Shown here in pieces: positions 10,755 through 19,150 of a DNA stretch of 20,180 nt (positions within the stretch are counted from its first letter, which is position 1; each line of letters begins with the position of its first letter). Source of the stretch: Condylostoma magnum. Its lineage: Eukaryota; Ciliophora; Heterotrichea; Heterotrichida; Condylostomatidae. The stretch covers positions 1-20,180 of the forward strand of contig CAKKTI010000402.1 of the NCBI GenBank assembly GCA_920105805.1, written 5' to 3'. The notes below the pieces were generated by a model, which ran no database searches, was not told the origin of the DNA, and saw only the letters and a program-made list of their open reading frames with translations. A program made the position numbers and the translations under genes.

Positions 10755-10782
10755 TTTATATATTTGTATTATTATCAGAGAA
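10755..10782. promoter_or_regulatory. 28-bp divergent promoter space between TRIM-like gene and SDR gene
   Basis: The two start codons, complement 10754 and plus 10783, face away from each other with only 28 bp between. The space is AT-rich (TTTATATATTTGTATTATTA) and must hold both initiation signals, or the two transcripts must start inside each other's coding region. No separate motif can be assigned by eye. Confidence 0.55.
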
Positions 10783-11526
10783 ATGAGTATAAGGGGATAA
10801 GGTTGCATTGTTACAGGGGGAACATCAGGTATAGGGCTTTCGATCGTTTAAAATTTGTTATAAAAAGGCGCTAATGTTGCTTTCTGGGGTAGAAATGAGG
10901 CCTAGGGATTAGCTGTGTAGAACTAATATAAAGAAAACGCTGTATTTATTAAGTGTGATGTATCTTAGATGGATCAGATAGAACATGCCTTTGATGAGTC
11001 ATTAGAAAAGATAGGTAATGTGACTGTTTTAATCAACTCAGCTGGAATCAGTCCTAGAGAATTTACTTTGGCTAAAGATAAGCCCCATGATTACTCAACC
11101 TTTTGTGATACTTTATAAGTAAATCTCCTAGCCAGCTTTAATACTTCAAGATTAATGGCACATCATTTAGTATAATAGAAGAACAAAGGAGTCATAATTA
11201 ATATTTCGAGTGTTATTGCTTAATATGGAACAAAGGGAAATGTTGCATATGCTGCTTCTAAATCTGCTATTAGTGCTATTACTTTACCAATGGCCAGAGA
11301 TTTAGGGAAATTTGGTATAAGAGTTGTGACTGTTGCTCCGGGGTATATTGATACTCCTATGATTAGCTTTATGTAAAAGCATAAAGACAGTATTTTAAAG
11401 AATATACCGTTATAAAGGTTCGGAGATCCTCAGAACGTCTATGATATTATTGAAGAGTGTATTTTAAATGGATATATTACAGGAAAGGTAATTGATGTTG
11501 GAGGAGGATTGGTCCCTAGTCTTTGA
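10783..11526 (+). CDS. Short-chain dehydrogenase/reductase (FabG / HSD17B8-like)
   Basis: A 247-residue frame with the full classical SDR layout. It has the nucleotide-binding turn TGGTSGIG (residues 11-18), a CDVS acidic site and the LINSAG motif (NNAG variant). Catalytic S143, Y156 and K160 lie in ISS and YAASK. The VAPGYIDTPM substrate loop and the C-terminal ITGKVIDVGGG also fit. SDRs of this subgroup reduce 3-oxoacyl or hydroxyacyl/steroid substrates with NAD(P)H; which one cannot be told. About a dozen internal UAA/UAG codons read as Gln and the one Trp near residue 41 is UGG. The stop is a single UGA at 11524, directly at the normal family end, so UGA does terminate here. The length is typical. 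No signal peptide or organelle presequence is evident. Confidence 0.9.
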
Positions 11527-11759
11527 GTATTGATAGCTTATTAATCTTTACTTGCATTGATTCCAGTTGTAAGGTAGTATACACATTACTCCCAAAATAT
11601 AAGTTTAATTTCTATAAATAACTAATATTAATTCACCTACTCCAAAATTTCACCAAAACAACAAAACTCCAATAATATACAACCTTCTATACTAAAATCT
11701 ACAAAATAAATACCCCAACACTCTTCCTACCTTTCTCCTACACTTCAACCTATAATAAA

Positions 11760-12377
11760 ATGGGAAACAAACAGGCAACACCAGAGGAGCAGATGCGTTC
11801 TAGCCAAAGATTAATCAGAAGAGCAATACGAGAGCTAGACAGAGAGCGTACAAGACTTCAGAACGCTGAAAAGAAACTAATAAACGAGATAAAAAGACTA
11901 GCCAAGGTGAATCAAATAAACTCAGTTAAAATCCTGGCAAACGACCTTGTGAGATCCCGTCGTTACATATCTAAGTTCTACGAAATGCGCAGTTAGCTGG
12001 AAGCAGTCAGTCTAAGGCTCTAAACTGTTAAATCTACCAACTCCATGGGCAACGCCTTGAAGGATGTTACTAAATCGATGGGTGTGATGAACAAAACCCT
12101 GAATAATTAGAAGCTGAATGAGATCATGCAGGAGTTTATGCAGTAGAATGAAAGGATGGACATGACCCAGGAGATGATGTCCGATGCAGTGGATATGGCA
12201 CTGGAGGACCCCAACGATGCTGAGCAGTCGGAGGAGGTGGTGCAGCAGGTGTTGAGTGAAATTGGTATTGAAATAGGGGATCAGCTTGGGAACGGAGGAG
12301 TTGGGAATCTTGCACCAAGGGAAGAGGCAAAGGTGGGGGCGGGAGATGATCTAGAGTCAAGATTCAGAAATCTTTAA
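11760..12377 (+). CDS. VPS2: ESCRT-III subunit VPS2 / CHMP2
   Basis: The 205-residue protein follows CHMP2A along its length. It opens MGNKQATPEEQMR, followed by the basic helix RRAIRELDRERTRLQ, and then LANDLVRSRRYISKF. The Gln/Met-rich middle (GNALKDVTKSMGVMNKTLNN) leads to the acidic MDMTQEMMSDAVDMAL and VLSEIGIEIGDQL. The end is a MIM1-type motif, DDLESRFRNL, which binds the Vps4 MIT domain and normally stands at the extreme C-terminus. ESCRT-III polymers cut membrane necks in endosomal sorting and cytokinesis. Directly after the MIM come tandem TAA TAA (12375-12380), which I take as the stop although other UAA/UAG in the gene are Gln. The next UGA, at 12543, would add about 56 unrelated residues and run antisense into the SAXO gene. 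GC is higher than in flanking spacers. Confidence 0.92.
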
Positions 12378-12412
12378 TAAAATTTTATACGAAGTTGTAT
12401 GTAACAAAATAT

Positions 12413-13285
12413 CTATAAGTAACTTTTGGTTGATCCACCAGTCTGTGGTCTTATCGATTTATCAAAATTTCTTCTAGCAGCTCTGTGGTCTTTTACTAGA
12501 TTTACAGGAGCGGCGTAGTTGTTACGGGTTTCCGTTCTTCAGTGACTGTTGCTAGAAATTGGTTTAAATGACTCATGATGCTTGTACCCCTCTCGTTGTA
12601 ATTGGCTGCTTTTGGAAAAATCCTAATACTCTTATTGAGCAGTGCTTCTAGAATTCATATAAGGGTCTCCTGATTTCAACGCTCCAGCAGTTCTAAAGGA
12701 TTTTATTGCATTCGCGTCAGTTTTGGCCTAGAAGATTTCATTTGGGGTTATGGGTTGATAAGTGTCCTTGTAGGAGGAATAAGAGCTCATGGGCAGGTTG
12801 GAGGTATGGTCAACATAGGTTCTCTTTACATGATGAGTTCCGACACCTGAGAAATTAGGATAAGCTTTCCTGTATTGGGAAGTCGCTTGGAATTTTGCCT
12901 TAGGCTCTTGCGCTTTGCTGTAATTCACCTGTAAATCTGGCTGCTTTTCTGCATTTTGGTGGAAAGTTTGATATGATGTCTAAAATTCAACTGGCTTTGA
13001 GGGTATAAAGGCTGACATATACTTGAATCTTGGAGGTTGGGTGGCTTGCTGTCTTTGGTAATCAATTTGTGTATTTGTTTTGAAGGTGTGGTTTGGGTAA
13101 GGGGATTTTAGCTTGTTGTTGGGGCATATGTGTCTGCCACAGGTGCACATTGGACACATGCAAAGTCCTACACGGTGGTCGTTTTCAGTGATGAGGCCGA
13201 CAGTTGGATCATCTACAGGGCAAGTTATGTTATTTCTTTAGTGTCTTGGAGCAGAGCTAGGGCGTTATCGTGATCTTTATGACAT
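12413..13285 (-). CDS. SAXO-family stabiliser of axonemal microtubules
   Basis: A 290-residue frame from the ATG at 13285. Near residues 45-60 is a short Cys-rich block (CMCPMCTCGRHIC), as at the start of SAXO/FAM154 proteins. The rest is low-complexity with recurring Tyr/Phe-Lys/Pro motifs of the STOP-like type (TSYQTF, SYSSYKDTYQPIT, QEYQDFSK, YKHHESFKPI, TETRNNYAAP). SAXO proteins bind inside or along doublet and basal-body microtubules, which fits a ciliate. One internal UGA (residue 249) reads as Trp. I end it at the UAG at 12413-12415, after GGSTKSYL, leaving 35 bp to the convergent VPS2 stop; without that stop it would run deep antisense into VPS2. The upstream MUS81 gene ends 6 bp before this ATG in the same frame, so a MUS81-SAXO fusion is the alternative if that UAG is read as Gln. 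Confidence 0.82.
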
Positions 13286-13291
13286 TTTATA

Positions 13292-14626
13292 CTAACCTAG
13301 AAGGAACATCAGCTGGGATATTAGATTTGCTGGTAATTTACGCTGAGGAGGCGACTAGATTTATGAGGTTTGTTTAAAACACTCTGCCATTATACTAGGA
13401 GTTGGGTACATCTTGGCAATCTATTCAGCTATTTGATTACCGCAATGCGGAATAGAGCACAGTTGATTTATCCAAATCTATGTTACAGTTCTGTTGGATG
13501 ATTAATTAGTTAATCTTTAAAACTCGTCAAAAGGACTTAAATTTTCAGTACTTAAGAAGTTTTTTAGATAATAGGAAAGATTTAAAAGCCAGTCTAAAGT
13601 CTCTTCAAAGCTATGGGTCAGTTTTATCTGCAGTTTACTCTTGATTTGCGTGTTTACCAGTGCTTGGAGTAGTGTTCTATTATTAATAACTCCCTACGAT
13701 TACTAAGATCTCCCTTCTAGGAGATAAATGCACTGAGCTTTAGACTATTTCAGTCTATGTTTCTGATTGAAGTACCTTCCATCTATAATAGAAGCAGCTA
13801 AATCATCAGCCTTTTTCCTTTCTATAACAATTCCACAAGATAGCTCTTACTATTGCTCATTTATTACTATCCAGTGGAAATCTCCTATTCAAAGTTTGCG
13901 TCGTTGTATACTTATACCCTTTTACTGCAGATTTTAGATTAAACGGTTGAATTACGCTGTTAACTTTTCAGCTGTGTCTACTACAAGCGCTATATTGTGA
14001 TTATGTTGTTTGGGAAATTGAGGATAGTCTTAAAACAGCTCATTTTGCAACCATTCGTCAGGATTAAAGTCTTCGTATTCTTGTAGTTCTATGTGGGATT
14101 TATGGAATAACTGCTGTGCTAAATTGATTCCAGATTCAGTTAGTTCTATTGCATCCTCAGCCTGTATTAGTAGTTGTTTGTCGATAAATTCATTAATGTA
14201 ATCTAGAATGAGCTACTCAGCGGTATTTGGGTACTTCTTTTAGTAATGTTCAATTATTTCGTCCTACCCTTGACTTGTGCCTAATTTATCGAATAATCTT
14301 AGAATCTGATATGAAATCTCCCCTTTGTTAAAGTCAAGTACCGGTTTTTTAATTATTTGTTTATTTTACTGTATTATTTAGATTTGTTTTTCCTCATCTT
14401 AGAAAAACTAACTGATTTTAATAGCAAACCAAGGCCCAACTCCTTATACAAAATCTCCCGCAAATTTCCCAGAAACAATTTTTATTGGGAATTTTCTAAT
14501 TCCCCAAAGAATCCGCTTACATGTAACAGCCTTTTACTAGTTTCCTTACTTTTAGCACAGCTCTTATAATTACTCAATAAAATTATACAAGGACTGATTA
14601 TCGCTACAGGCTAATTCTATATTCAT
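13292..14626 (-). CDS. MUS81: MUS81 structure-specific endonuclease
   Basis: A 444-residue frame from the ATG at 14626 carries the MUS81 plan. An N-terminal helix-hairpin-helix region (residues about 5-75: NQSLYNFIEQL and KIVSGKFAGDFVQGVGP) comes first. A winged-helix-like part (LDFNKGEISYQILRLF) follows. The ERCC4 nuclease domain (ALVVDTAEKL, IGDFHWI with D249, IVIERKKADDLAASIIDGRY with E269-R-K-x2-D) is next. A C-terminal HhH2 region (SIPHCGNQIAEQIAKMY) closes it. Both parts of the GDx(n)ERKx3D catalytic signature are intact. With an EME1 partner it cuts 3' flaps, stalled forks and nicked Holliday junctions. Human MUS81 is about 100 residues longer, mostly in linkers. UGA before IGDF and elsewhere reads as Trp. 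The natural end is the UAG at 13292-13294, 6 bp before the SAXO ATG. Confidence 0.93.
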
Positions 14627-14647
14627 TAGAAGCGGGGGGATTATTGA

Positions 14648-14905
14648 AAGATTAATTAAAAGACCCCATTCTTTATAATATCACAAGATTTTCCATTATT
14701 TTTACTAAAAGGGAAAAAACGGCCAACTGAACCATATGTCATTTTAAACAACCATAAAGCAGCAGATTCAATACTAACTATAGCTTTATATAATCATCTA
14801 AACCCACGCGAAAATACGAACCTTAATCTAATAAAAATGCTGAAAATGTACAAAAATGAGTAATTAAAACGGATAGATAAATTTAACCTTTATTCAGGAA
14901 TATAA
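14648..14905 (+). other. Unidentified open frame without ATG, ending 1 bp before the isomerase ATG
   Basis: Between the divergent MUS81 and isomerase genes, one plus-strand frame has a protein-like composition: DFPLFLLKGKKRPTEPYV, then NHKAADSILTIALYNHL, then KMYKNEQLKRIDKFNLYSGI. It closes at the TAA at 14903-14905, one base before the isomerase ATG at 14907. No ATG precedes it in frame within the spacer, and going further left enters antisense MUS81. It could be a gene remnant, a C-terminal exon or coincidence. I recognise no family. If it is not coding, these 280 bp are the shared promoter region of MUS81 and the isomerase. Confidence 0.3.
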
Positions 14906-14906
14906 A

Positions 14907-15614
14907 ATGGTATCAATTCGAGAAGAAGGTCCATTATATGTAATAGAACTCCCAGTTTCTTTCGACATGGAACGTTTTGACAGCCTTATAAATGCCATTG
15001 ACTACATAGAAAATCAGCCCGGGCCGAAATCAATAATCCTGACAGGCCAAAACCCTAAAATCTTTAACGCTGGACTAGACAAGAAGTATATAAAAGAGCA
15101 TGGAGCTGATTCTATTTACGGCCTGTGTCAAAAATTGATGCAAACAATCGCGAAACTTCTCTAAACAGGAGTTCCAACTGTCGCAGCAATACAAGGGGCA
15201 TCGATGGCTGGAGGCTACTTGATCTCACTGGCATGTGACTATCGAGTAATGGAACAAGAAACCGGGAGAGTAGCCCTTAATGAAATCTTAATAGGAATGA
15301 TTGTGACTAAAGGCGTGACGAAACTTCTTAATATGAAATTGAGTAATAAAATAACCTAGGAAATGACTCTACAGGGGAAAACTTACAGTGCACAAGAGTG
15401 CTTGGATAAAGGAATTGTTGATATACTGGGAACTAAAGAAGACTATATGACCTAGGCTATTGAACTAGCAAATAATCTAACGAAATTTGGAGAAAGAGCG
15501 GATGTTTACTAATCAATAAAAGTGAATCTTTATCATGAGTGCATTCAAATGAACTTAGAGGGAGAAATCAGTGAGGAAGAGAATAGGACAATCATGTCGA
15601 ATTTTAAACTTTAG
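14907..15614 (+). CDS. Enoyl-CoA hydratase/isomerase family, Delta3,Delta2-enoyl-CoA isomerase-like
   Basis: A 235-residue crotonase-fold protein, about the size of the short peroxisomal enoyl-CoA isomerases of plants (near 240). Visible parts are an N-terminal strand (MVSIREEGPLYVIELP), SIILTGQNPKIFNAGLD (first oxyanion-hole strand) and VPTVAAIQGASMAGGYLISL with CDYRVM (second oxyanion hole). LNEILIGM holds the Glu seen in isomerases, and KGIVDILG is the dimer/exit segment. Such enzymes move the double bond of unsaturated acyl-CoA during beta-oxidation. The protein ends NFKL, then TAG TAG TAA (15612-15620). The KL end resembles, but at position -3 does not match, a canonical PTS1. If these UAR codons were Gln, the frame would continue straight into the TPX2-like gene. 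Internal UAR occur elsewhere as Gln. Confidence 0.85.
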
Positions 15615-15647
15615 TAGTAATTCTTAAAATCACATATTTTTTTAAAT

Positions 15648-16103
15648 ATGAGCTAAGAAAATTTGAAGAGAAAAGAGCCGATTGACGGATTTGAAATAAG
15701 AGCGTTGAAATTGCCTAAAATTAAGGAATCTGAGGAAATCAGGGAGGGTTCTATGCAAAAATAAGTGTGTATAAGCGAAAAAAGACCGAAAAGTAGAAGT
15801 AAATCATGTCTTACAACTCCTATTGGATTTAAATTCAGGACTGATGAAAGATCGCATATTAGAAAGCAATTTAACATAAAGACACGTAAACGTCTAGAAG
15901 ATGCATAAAGATAATAAAAGTTGTAATTAGAGGATAACATAAAGGAGTACAGGAAAAGCCTGTAGTTCAAAGCTACAAAATGAAGGTCAACCTCAGCTCC
16001 GATTGTAATCAAACGAAGTACTAAAAGACTGACAGTTCCAATAGCCCCGAAGTTCATAACTGACGAAAGAGCTGAGATCTGGTTTAAAAAGTCCCATGGT
16101 TGA
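15648..16103 (+). CDS. Small TPX2-like microtubule-associated protein
   Basis: A 151-residue basic protein starting at the ATG at 15648 and ending at the UGA at 16101. It shows the TPX2-family motif set: FKFRTDERSHIRKQF, a charged helix (TRKRLEDAQRQQKLQ), FKATKWRSTSAP, and a final LTVPIAPKFITDERAEI. The order FKA...SxxxLTxPxxPxFxTxxRA is typical of TPX2-type proteins, which bind microtubules and spindle factors. It is far shorter than animal TPX2, like the many small TPX2-domain proteins of ciliates. The UGA at 15981 (residue 112) reads as Trp. It lies in the same frame as the isomerase upstream, 27 bp after that gene's triple UAR. It converges on the RING-PHD gene with 16 bp between stops. 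Confidence 0.7.
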
Positions 16104-16119
16104 TTAATTATATATTAGT

Positions 16120-16983
16120 CTAAAATGTGTCAAAAAGATCTAAAATATCGTTAATTACTTCTCTTGAGTCAATGTTATCTAATCTATCTCCATACCTACT
16201 CTATATTTTCTCCTTCAGTGCATTCTGAATCATCTAAGATCTAAAAATCTCATCTGTTATAACTTAAGCTTACTCCTCAACTCTTCTCCTCTTAGCAATA
16301 GTCTCCGTCTGGGACTATCTTTGCCTCCTGGCAGGTAATTCCACAGGCTCATTTTATCTCCCTCTATTGAAAATATACATAGCCTCATCCACCAAATCAA
16401 CCAGGTTCAAATCCCTTCTAGCCGCCCTTCCTATATGCCTTGACCTCTAATTACTGTTCATCGTTCTAATTCTCTGCAGTCTGTTCCTATTACTCACCCT
16501 TTCAATCTGCTGAACTGTTATAACATCGGAGTTACTATCAGACTCACTGTCGTCGACTATGAGGTCATCAAAGTTCTCGTTTTCAAATTCCTGTAGACTT
16601 ATACACTCCGGACACAGCCAATCCTCAGATACCTCAGACAGTCCTACGCAGAATGTATGATAGGTGTTCCCGCATTGCCCATTGGCACCGTCGCAGATCA
16701 TTAGAAGGTGGTCTTGATCCGACTCACCGCATGCCATGCAAACTCCCCAGTCACTGTCGGAGCTGTGGTCACTTTGCTCTTGGTTTTCTACAAAGATTGT
16801 CTTTATATGACGGCTTTTGTTGTAGTGATTTATTTAGTTGAATTAAGAGCGGCATACTGGGCACTTGTTTGTAATTTTTGATCATTTTAGTATACAGTTG
16901 TAGTGAAATTTATGATCACAGGAGTTAGGCTAACCGATTGAGCTGGCTGATTAAAGGCAAATGCAACATTGTTCAATAGACAT
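16120..16983 (-). CDS. RING-PHD finger protein (PHRF1-like)
   Basis: A 287-residue frame from the ATG at 16983. Residues 6 to about 45 are a RING (C6-C-I-C9, then CDHKFHYNC, then KCPVCRS). Residues about 82-131 are a PHD finger (CMACGESDQDH, CDG, CGNTYHTFC, DWLCPEC). An acidic Ser-rich linker (DDSESDSNSD), an Arg-rich part and a C-terminal helix (REVINDILDLFDTF) follow. RING directly followed by PHD is the architecture of PHRF1, a nuclear E3 ligase that reads histone tails; this protein is much shorter than animal PHRF1. The Trp between the last two RING Cys pairs (residue 34) is encoded by the UGA at 16882-16884. I end it at the UAG at 16120. The next UGA would force 50 bp of antisense overlap with the TPX2-like gene. 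It starts 8 bp after the coiled-coil gene's stop codons. Confidence 0.85.
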
Positions 16984-16994
16984 TTTATAAGTTA

Positions 16995-18593
16995 TTACCG
17001 GAGAGCTGGAAATTCTGGCTTAGAAATAAATTGTATAGAAGTTTGGCGAAGTCTTGCATGTCTTGATGAGTTTATCAATCTTGGAGAATTGTTGGCTGAT
17101 TGAATTGTGTGTCGGATTAATTGAGAAGAAGTATCTATTTGCATTGGCTTTTTATTATTTTGTTAAGGATATTGATCTATTCAATTTAATAAATTCTATG
17201 TATTCTTTTGCATAACCCCTCTATCACGCATTTTCTAGTTTACAGGTTCTTTGGGTTTTTGTAAAGATTTTAAAAGATGTTAGAAAATAATTGTCAAGTT
17301 TTTCAGTTGTCTTTGCATTAGTTCTAGTCTTTACTGTGTTTATGTTAATTCATTTCTATTGACATAATTTTCCAGCCTTTCTATGATATCTGATTTATCA
17401 AACTTGGTTTATATTAAGTCTTCAAGGTACCAGCAAGTTTCTTGCAGTTGTCGTAAATTTGCTTCTGTTTGTACACTTTAAGTGTTATCTGTTATCTGCT
17501 CTGGCTCTTATACTACTGATTGATTTTGTATAGCTTATTTCTAATCGTTTAAAGCTATGAAAATTTCTTTATTGTTTTATTTTAGTTTGTCAAGTTTCTT
17601 TTATATGTTTACAATATCAACTTTTTATACTTTTTATGTGATTAACTCATCAAATCTTTCTAGTACTTTTTCCATTTCATTTTATTACTGTTGAAATTAT
17701 TTCAGTTGATCCATTTAAATCTAACTTTCCTTTTGGTAATTAAACTAGAAATCTTTAAATGTTTTATTATCAGTTTTATTAATCAGTATTTCTGATATTT
17801 GTTACATCTCCTCATTTCAAGGTCTTGCATCAATTAATCTCTTATTCTAAATCAACTCTTATTTAAAATTATTCAGGATCTTTTCTAGTTACTATCATCG
17901 TTTCTTATCCTCTTGCTTTTATTCTATTGTAGCATGTTTTACATCCTTCATGTTATCAATTATAGTTTAAACCTCTTCTTTTTAAACGTAATCTACAAAT
18001 TTACCGTCTTATTCCTCCTATAAATCGCTTACGATCTACTAAAGCTGCTCATTTGTCACGAATTAATCAAGTTTCGTGTTGATTTACTTCTATTTCTTCT
18101 TATGCTTTTCATATGTTTCTTTTAGCACGTAATTTCTAAACTTTTTCCAGATTTATGCAACTTCTTCCTTTTGAACAAAATTAATTAGGCTTTAGCGCAG
18201 GTTTTCAAATTCATATTACGAGCATTTGCTTCCAACCTCTTATTTGACCTGTATTATTTTATTATTGAATAGATTGAGATCTTATCTTAACTCATCAACC
18301 CTACGGGAGAATAGTAAACTACTATTATTCAAGTTCCTTAGGTCTCCTTGAATTACATCAAGCTAGGATCTTATTTCTAAGTCAAAATTGTTGAATTATG
18401 CTTATTACTTTTTTGACTTGTCTTCTAAAGTTGAAATAGAGTATGTGATTTCTCTTGTAATTTATTATTTCATTAGTTCGATGTATTCTTTAGTTTATTT
18501 TCTAGTGTAGATGGATTGGTTTAATGATACTAGAGAATCTTTGAGAAATATTATGTCATCGTTTAGTTCTTGTAGTTTTTCATCAATTTACAT
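16995..18593 (-). CDS. Long coiled-coil protein, function unknown
   Basis: A 532-residue frame from the ATG at 18593 to tandem TAA TAA (16992-16997). It is rich in Gln, Glu, Lys, Leu and Ile with heptad-like spacing over most of its length (KLQELNDDIIFLKDSLVSLN near the start, VLERFDELITQKVQKVDIV in the middle). The less regular basic tail ends ISKPEFPALR. A motif FVDYVQKEEVQTIIDNM partly repeats an earlier FVQKEEVAQIWKKF, so there may be weak internal duplication. No catalytic motif, signal peptide or membrane segment is visible. Three UGA codons (in KKRWQQ, ARPWNEE, LLNWIDQ) read as Trp and very many UAR as Gln. A cytoskeletal or scaffold role is likely for such proteins but not shown. The start was chosen because no ATG lies upstream in frame before AT-rich DNA. 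The RING-PHD gene follows after 8 bp. Confidence 0.75.
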
Positions 18594-19150
18594 TTTTAAC
18601 TATTTGATTATATAAAATACTAAATAGTAAAACTGATTAAGTTAACAGAAAATATGTATTAACTTTGATATTTCTGTATATTCTTTGTAAGGGTTAATGT
18701 ATGGGTGCTTAGATTAAGAGAAGATAAATAATCACTTGAGAACTAAACAGCTAGCAGTTGAAATTAATTATATTTCTCACTTAAATTGATTTGCTAGATA
18801 CATATTACTGAGTAATGATTTTCACGTAATGAATCTTCCCTTAACCTTTCAAAATTCAAAGACTGATTATTATAATAATTATACATAAATAATTAAGATT
18901 TTTATAGCTTGTATTATGTTTAATCGACTAATAATTTAATGTAAGGATATTGCATCAAATGGGAAATGACAGAATTTAAAAGGATATCTAAATTTCCATA
19001 TAATATTTTATATCCATTACAAGATCTAATTTATCGAGTAGACTGATTCAAGTATCATAGCAAATTAGATAATAAATAACTACAGCATAAAAGCTTAGTT
19101 AAAGTTTCTAAGAGTTATTTCGGAATAAATTGGCATTACCTAACTAAATT
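18594..19150. other. AT-rich subtelomeric spacer, no gene seen
   Basis: About 560 bp of strongly AT-rich DNA upstream of the coiled-coil gene, with no recognisable frame on either strand. It presumably contains that gene's promoter and the boundary at which the telomere-side WD40 relative was broken off. Confidence 0.5.

Noticed and set aside
12136-12360. Minus-strand Pro-rich open frame
   Set aside because: Antisense to the acidic C-terminal part of VPS2, which explains the Pro/Ser/Leu bias.
15609-15614. Peroxisomal PTS1 signal at the end of the isomerase (FKL)
   Set aside because: Position -3 is Phe, not Ser/Ala/Cys; suggestive of location but not a supported signal.
15653-16057. Minus-strand hydrophobic frame of 134 residues
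   Set aside because: Antisense to the Lys/Glu-rich TPX2-like gene; hydrophobicity is a strand artefact.
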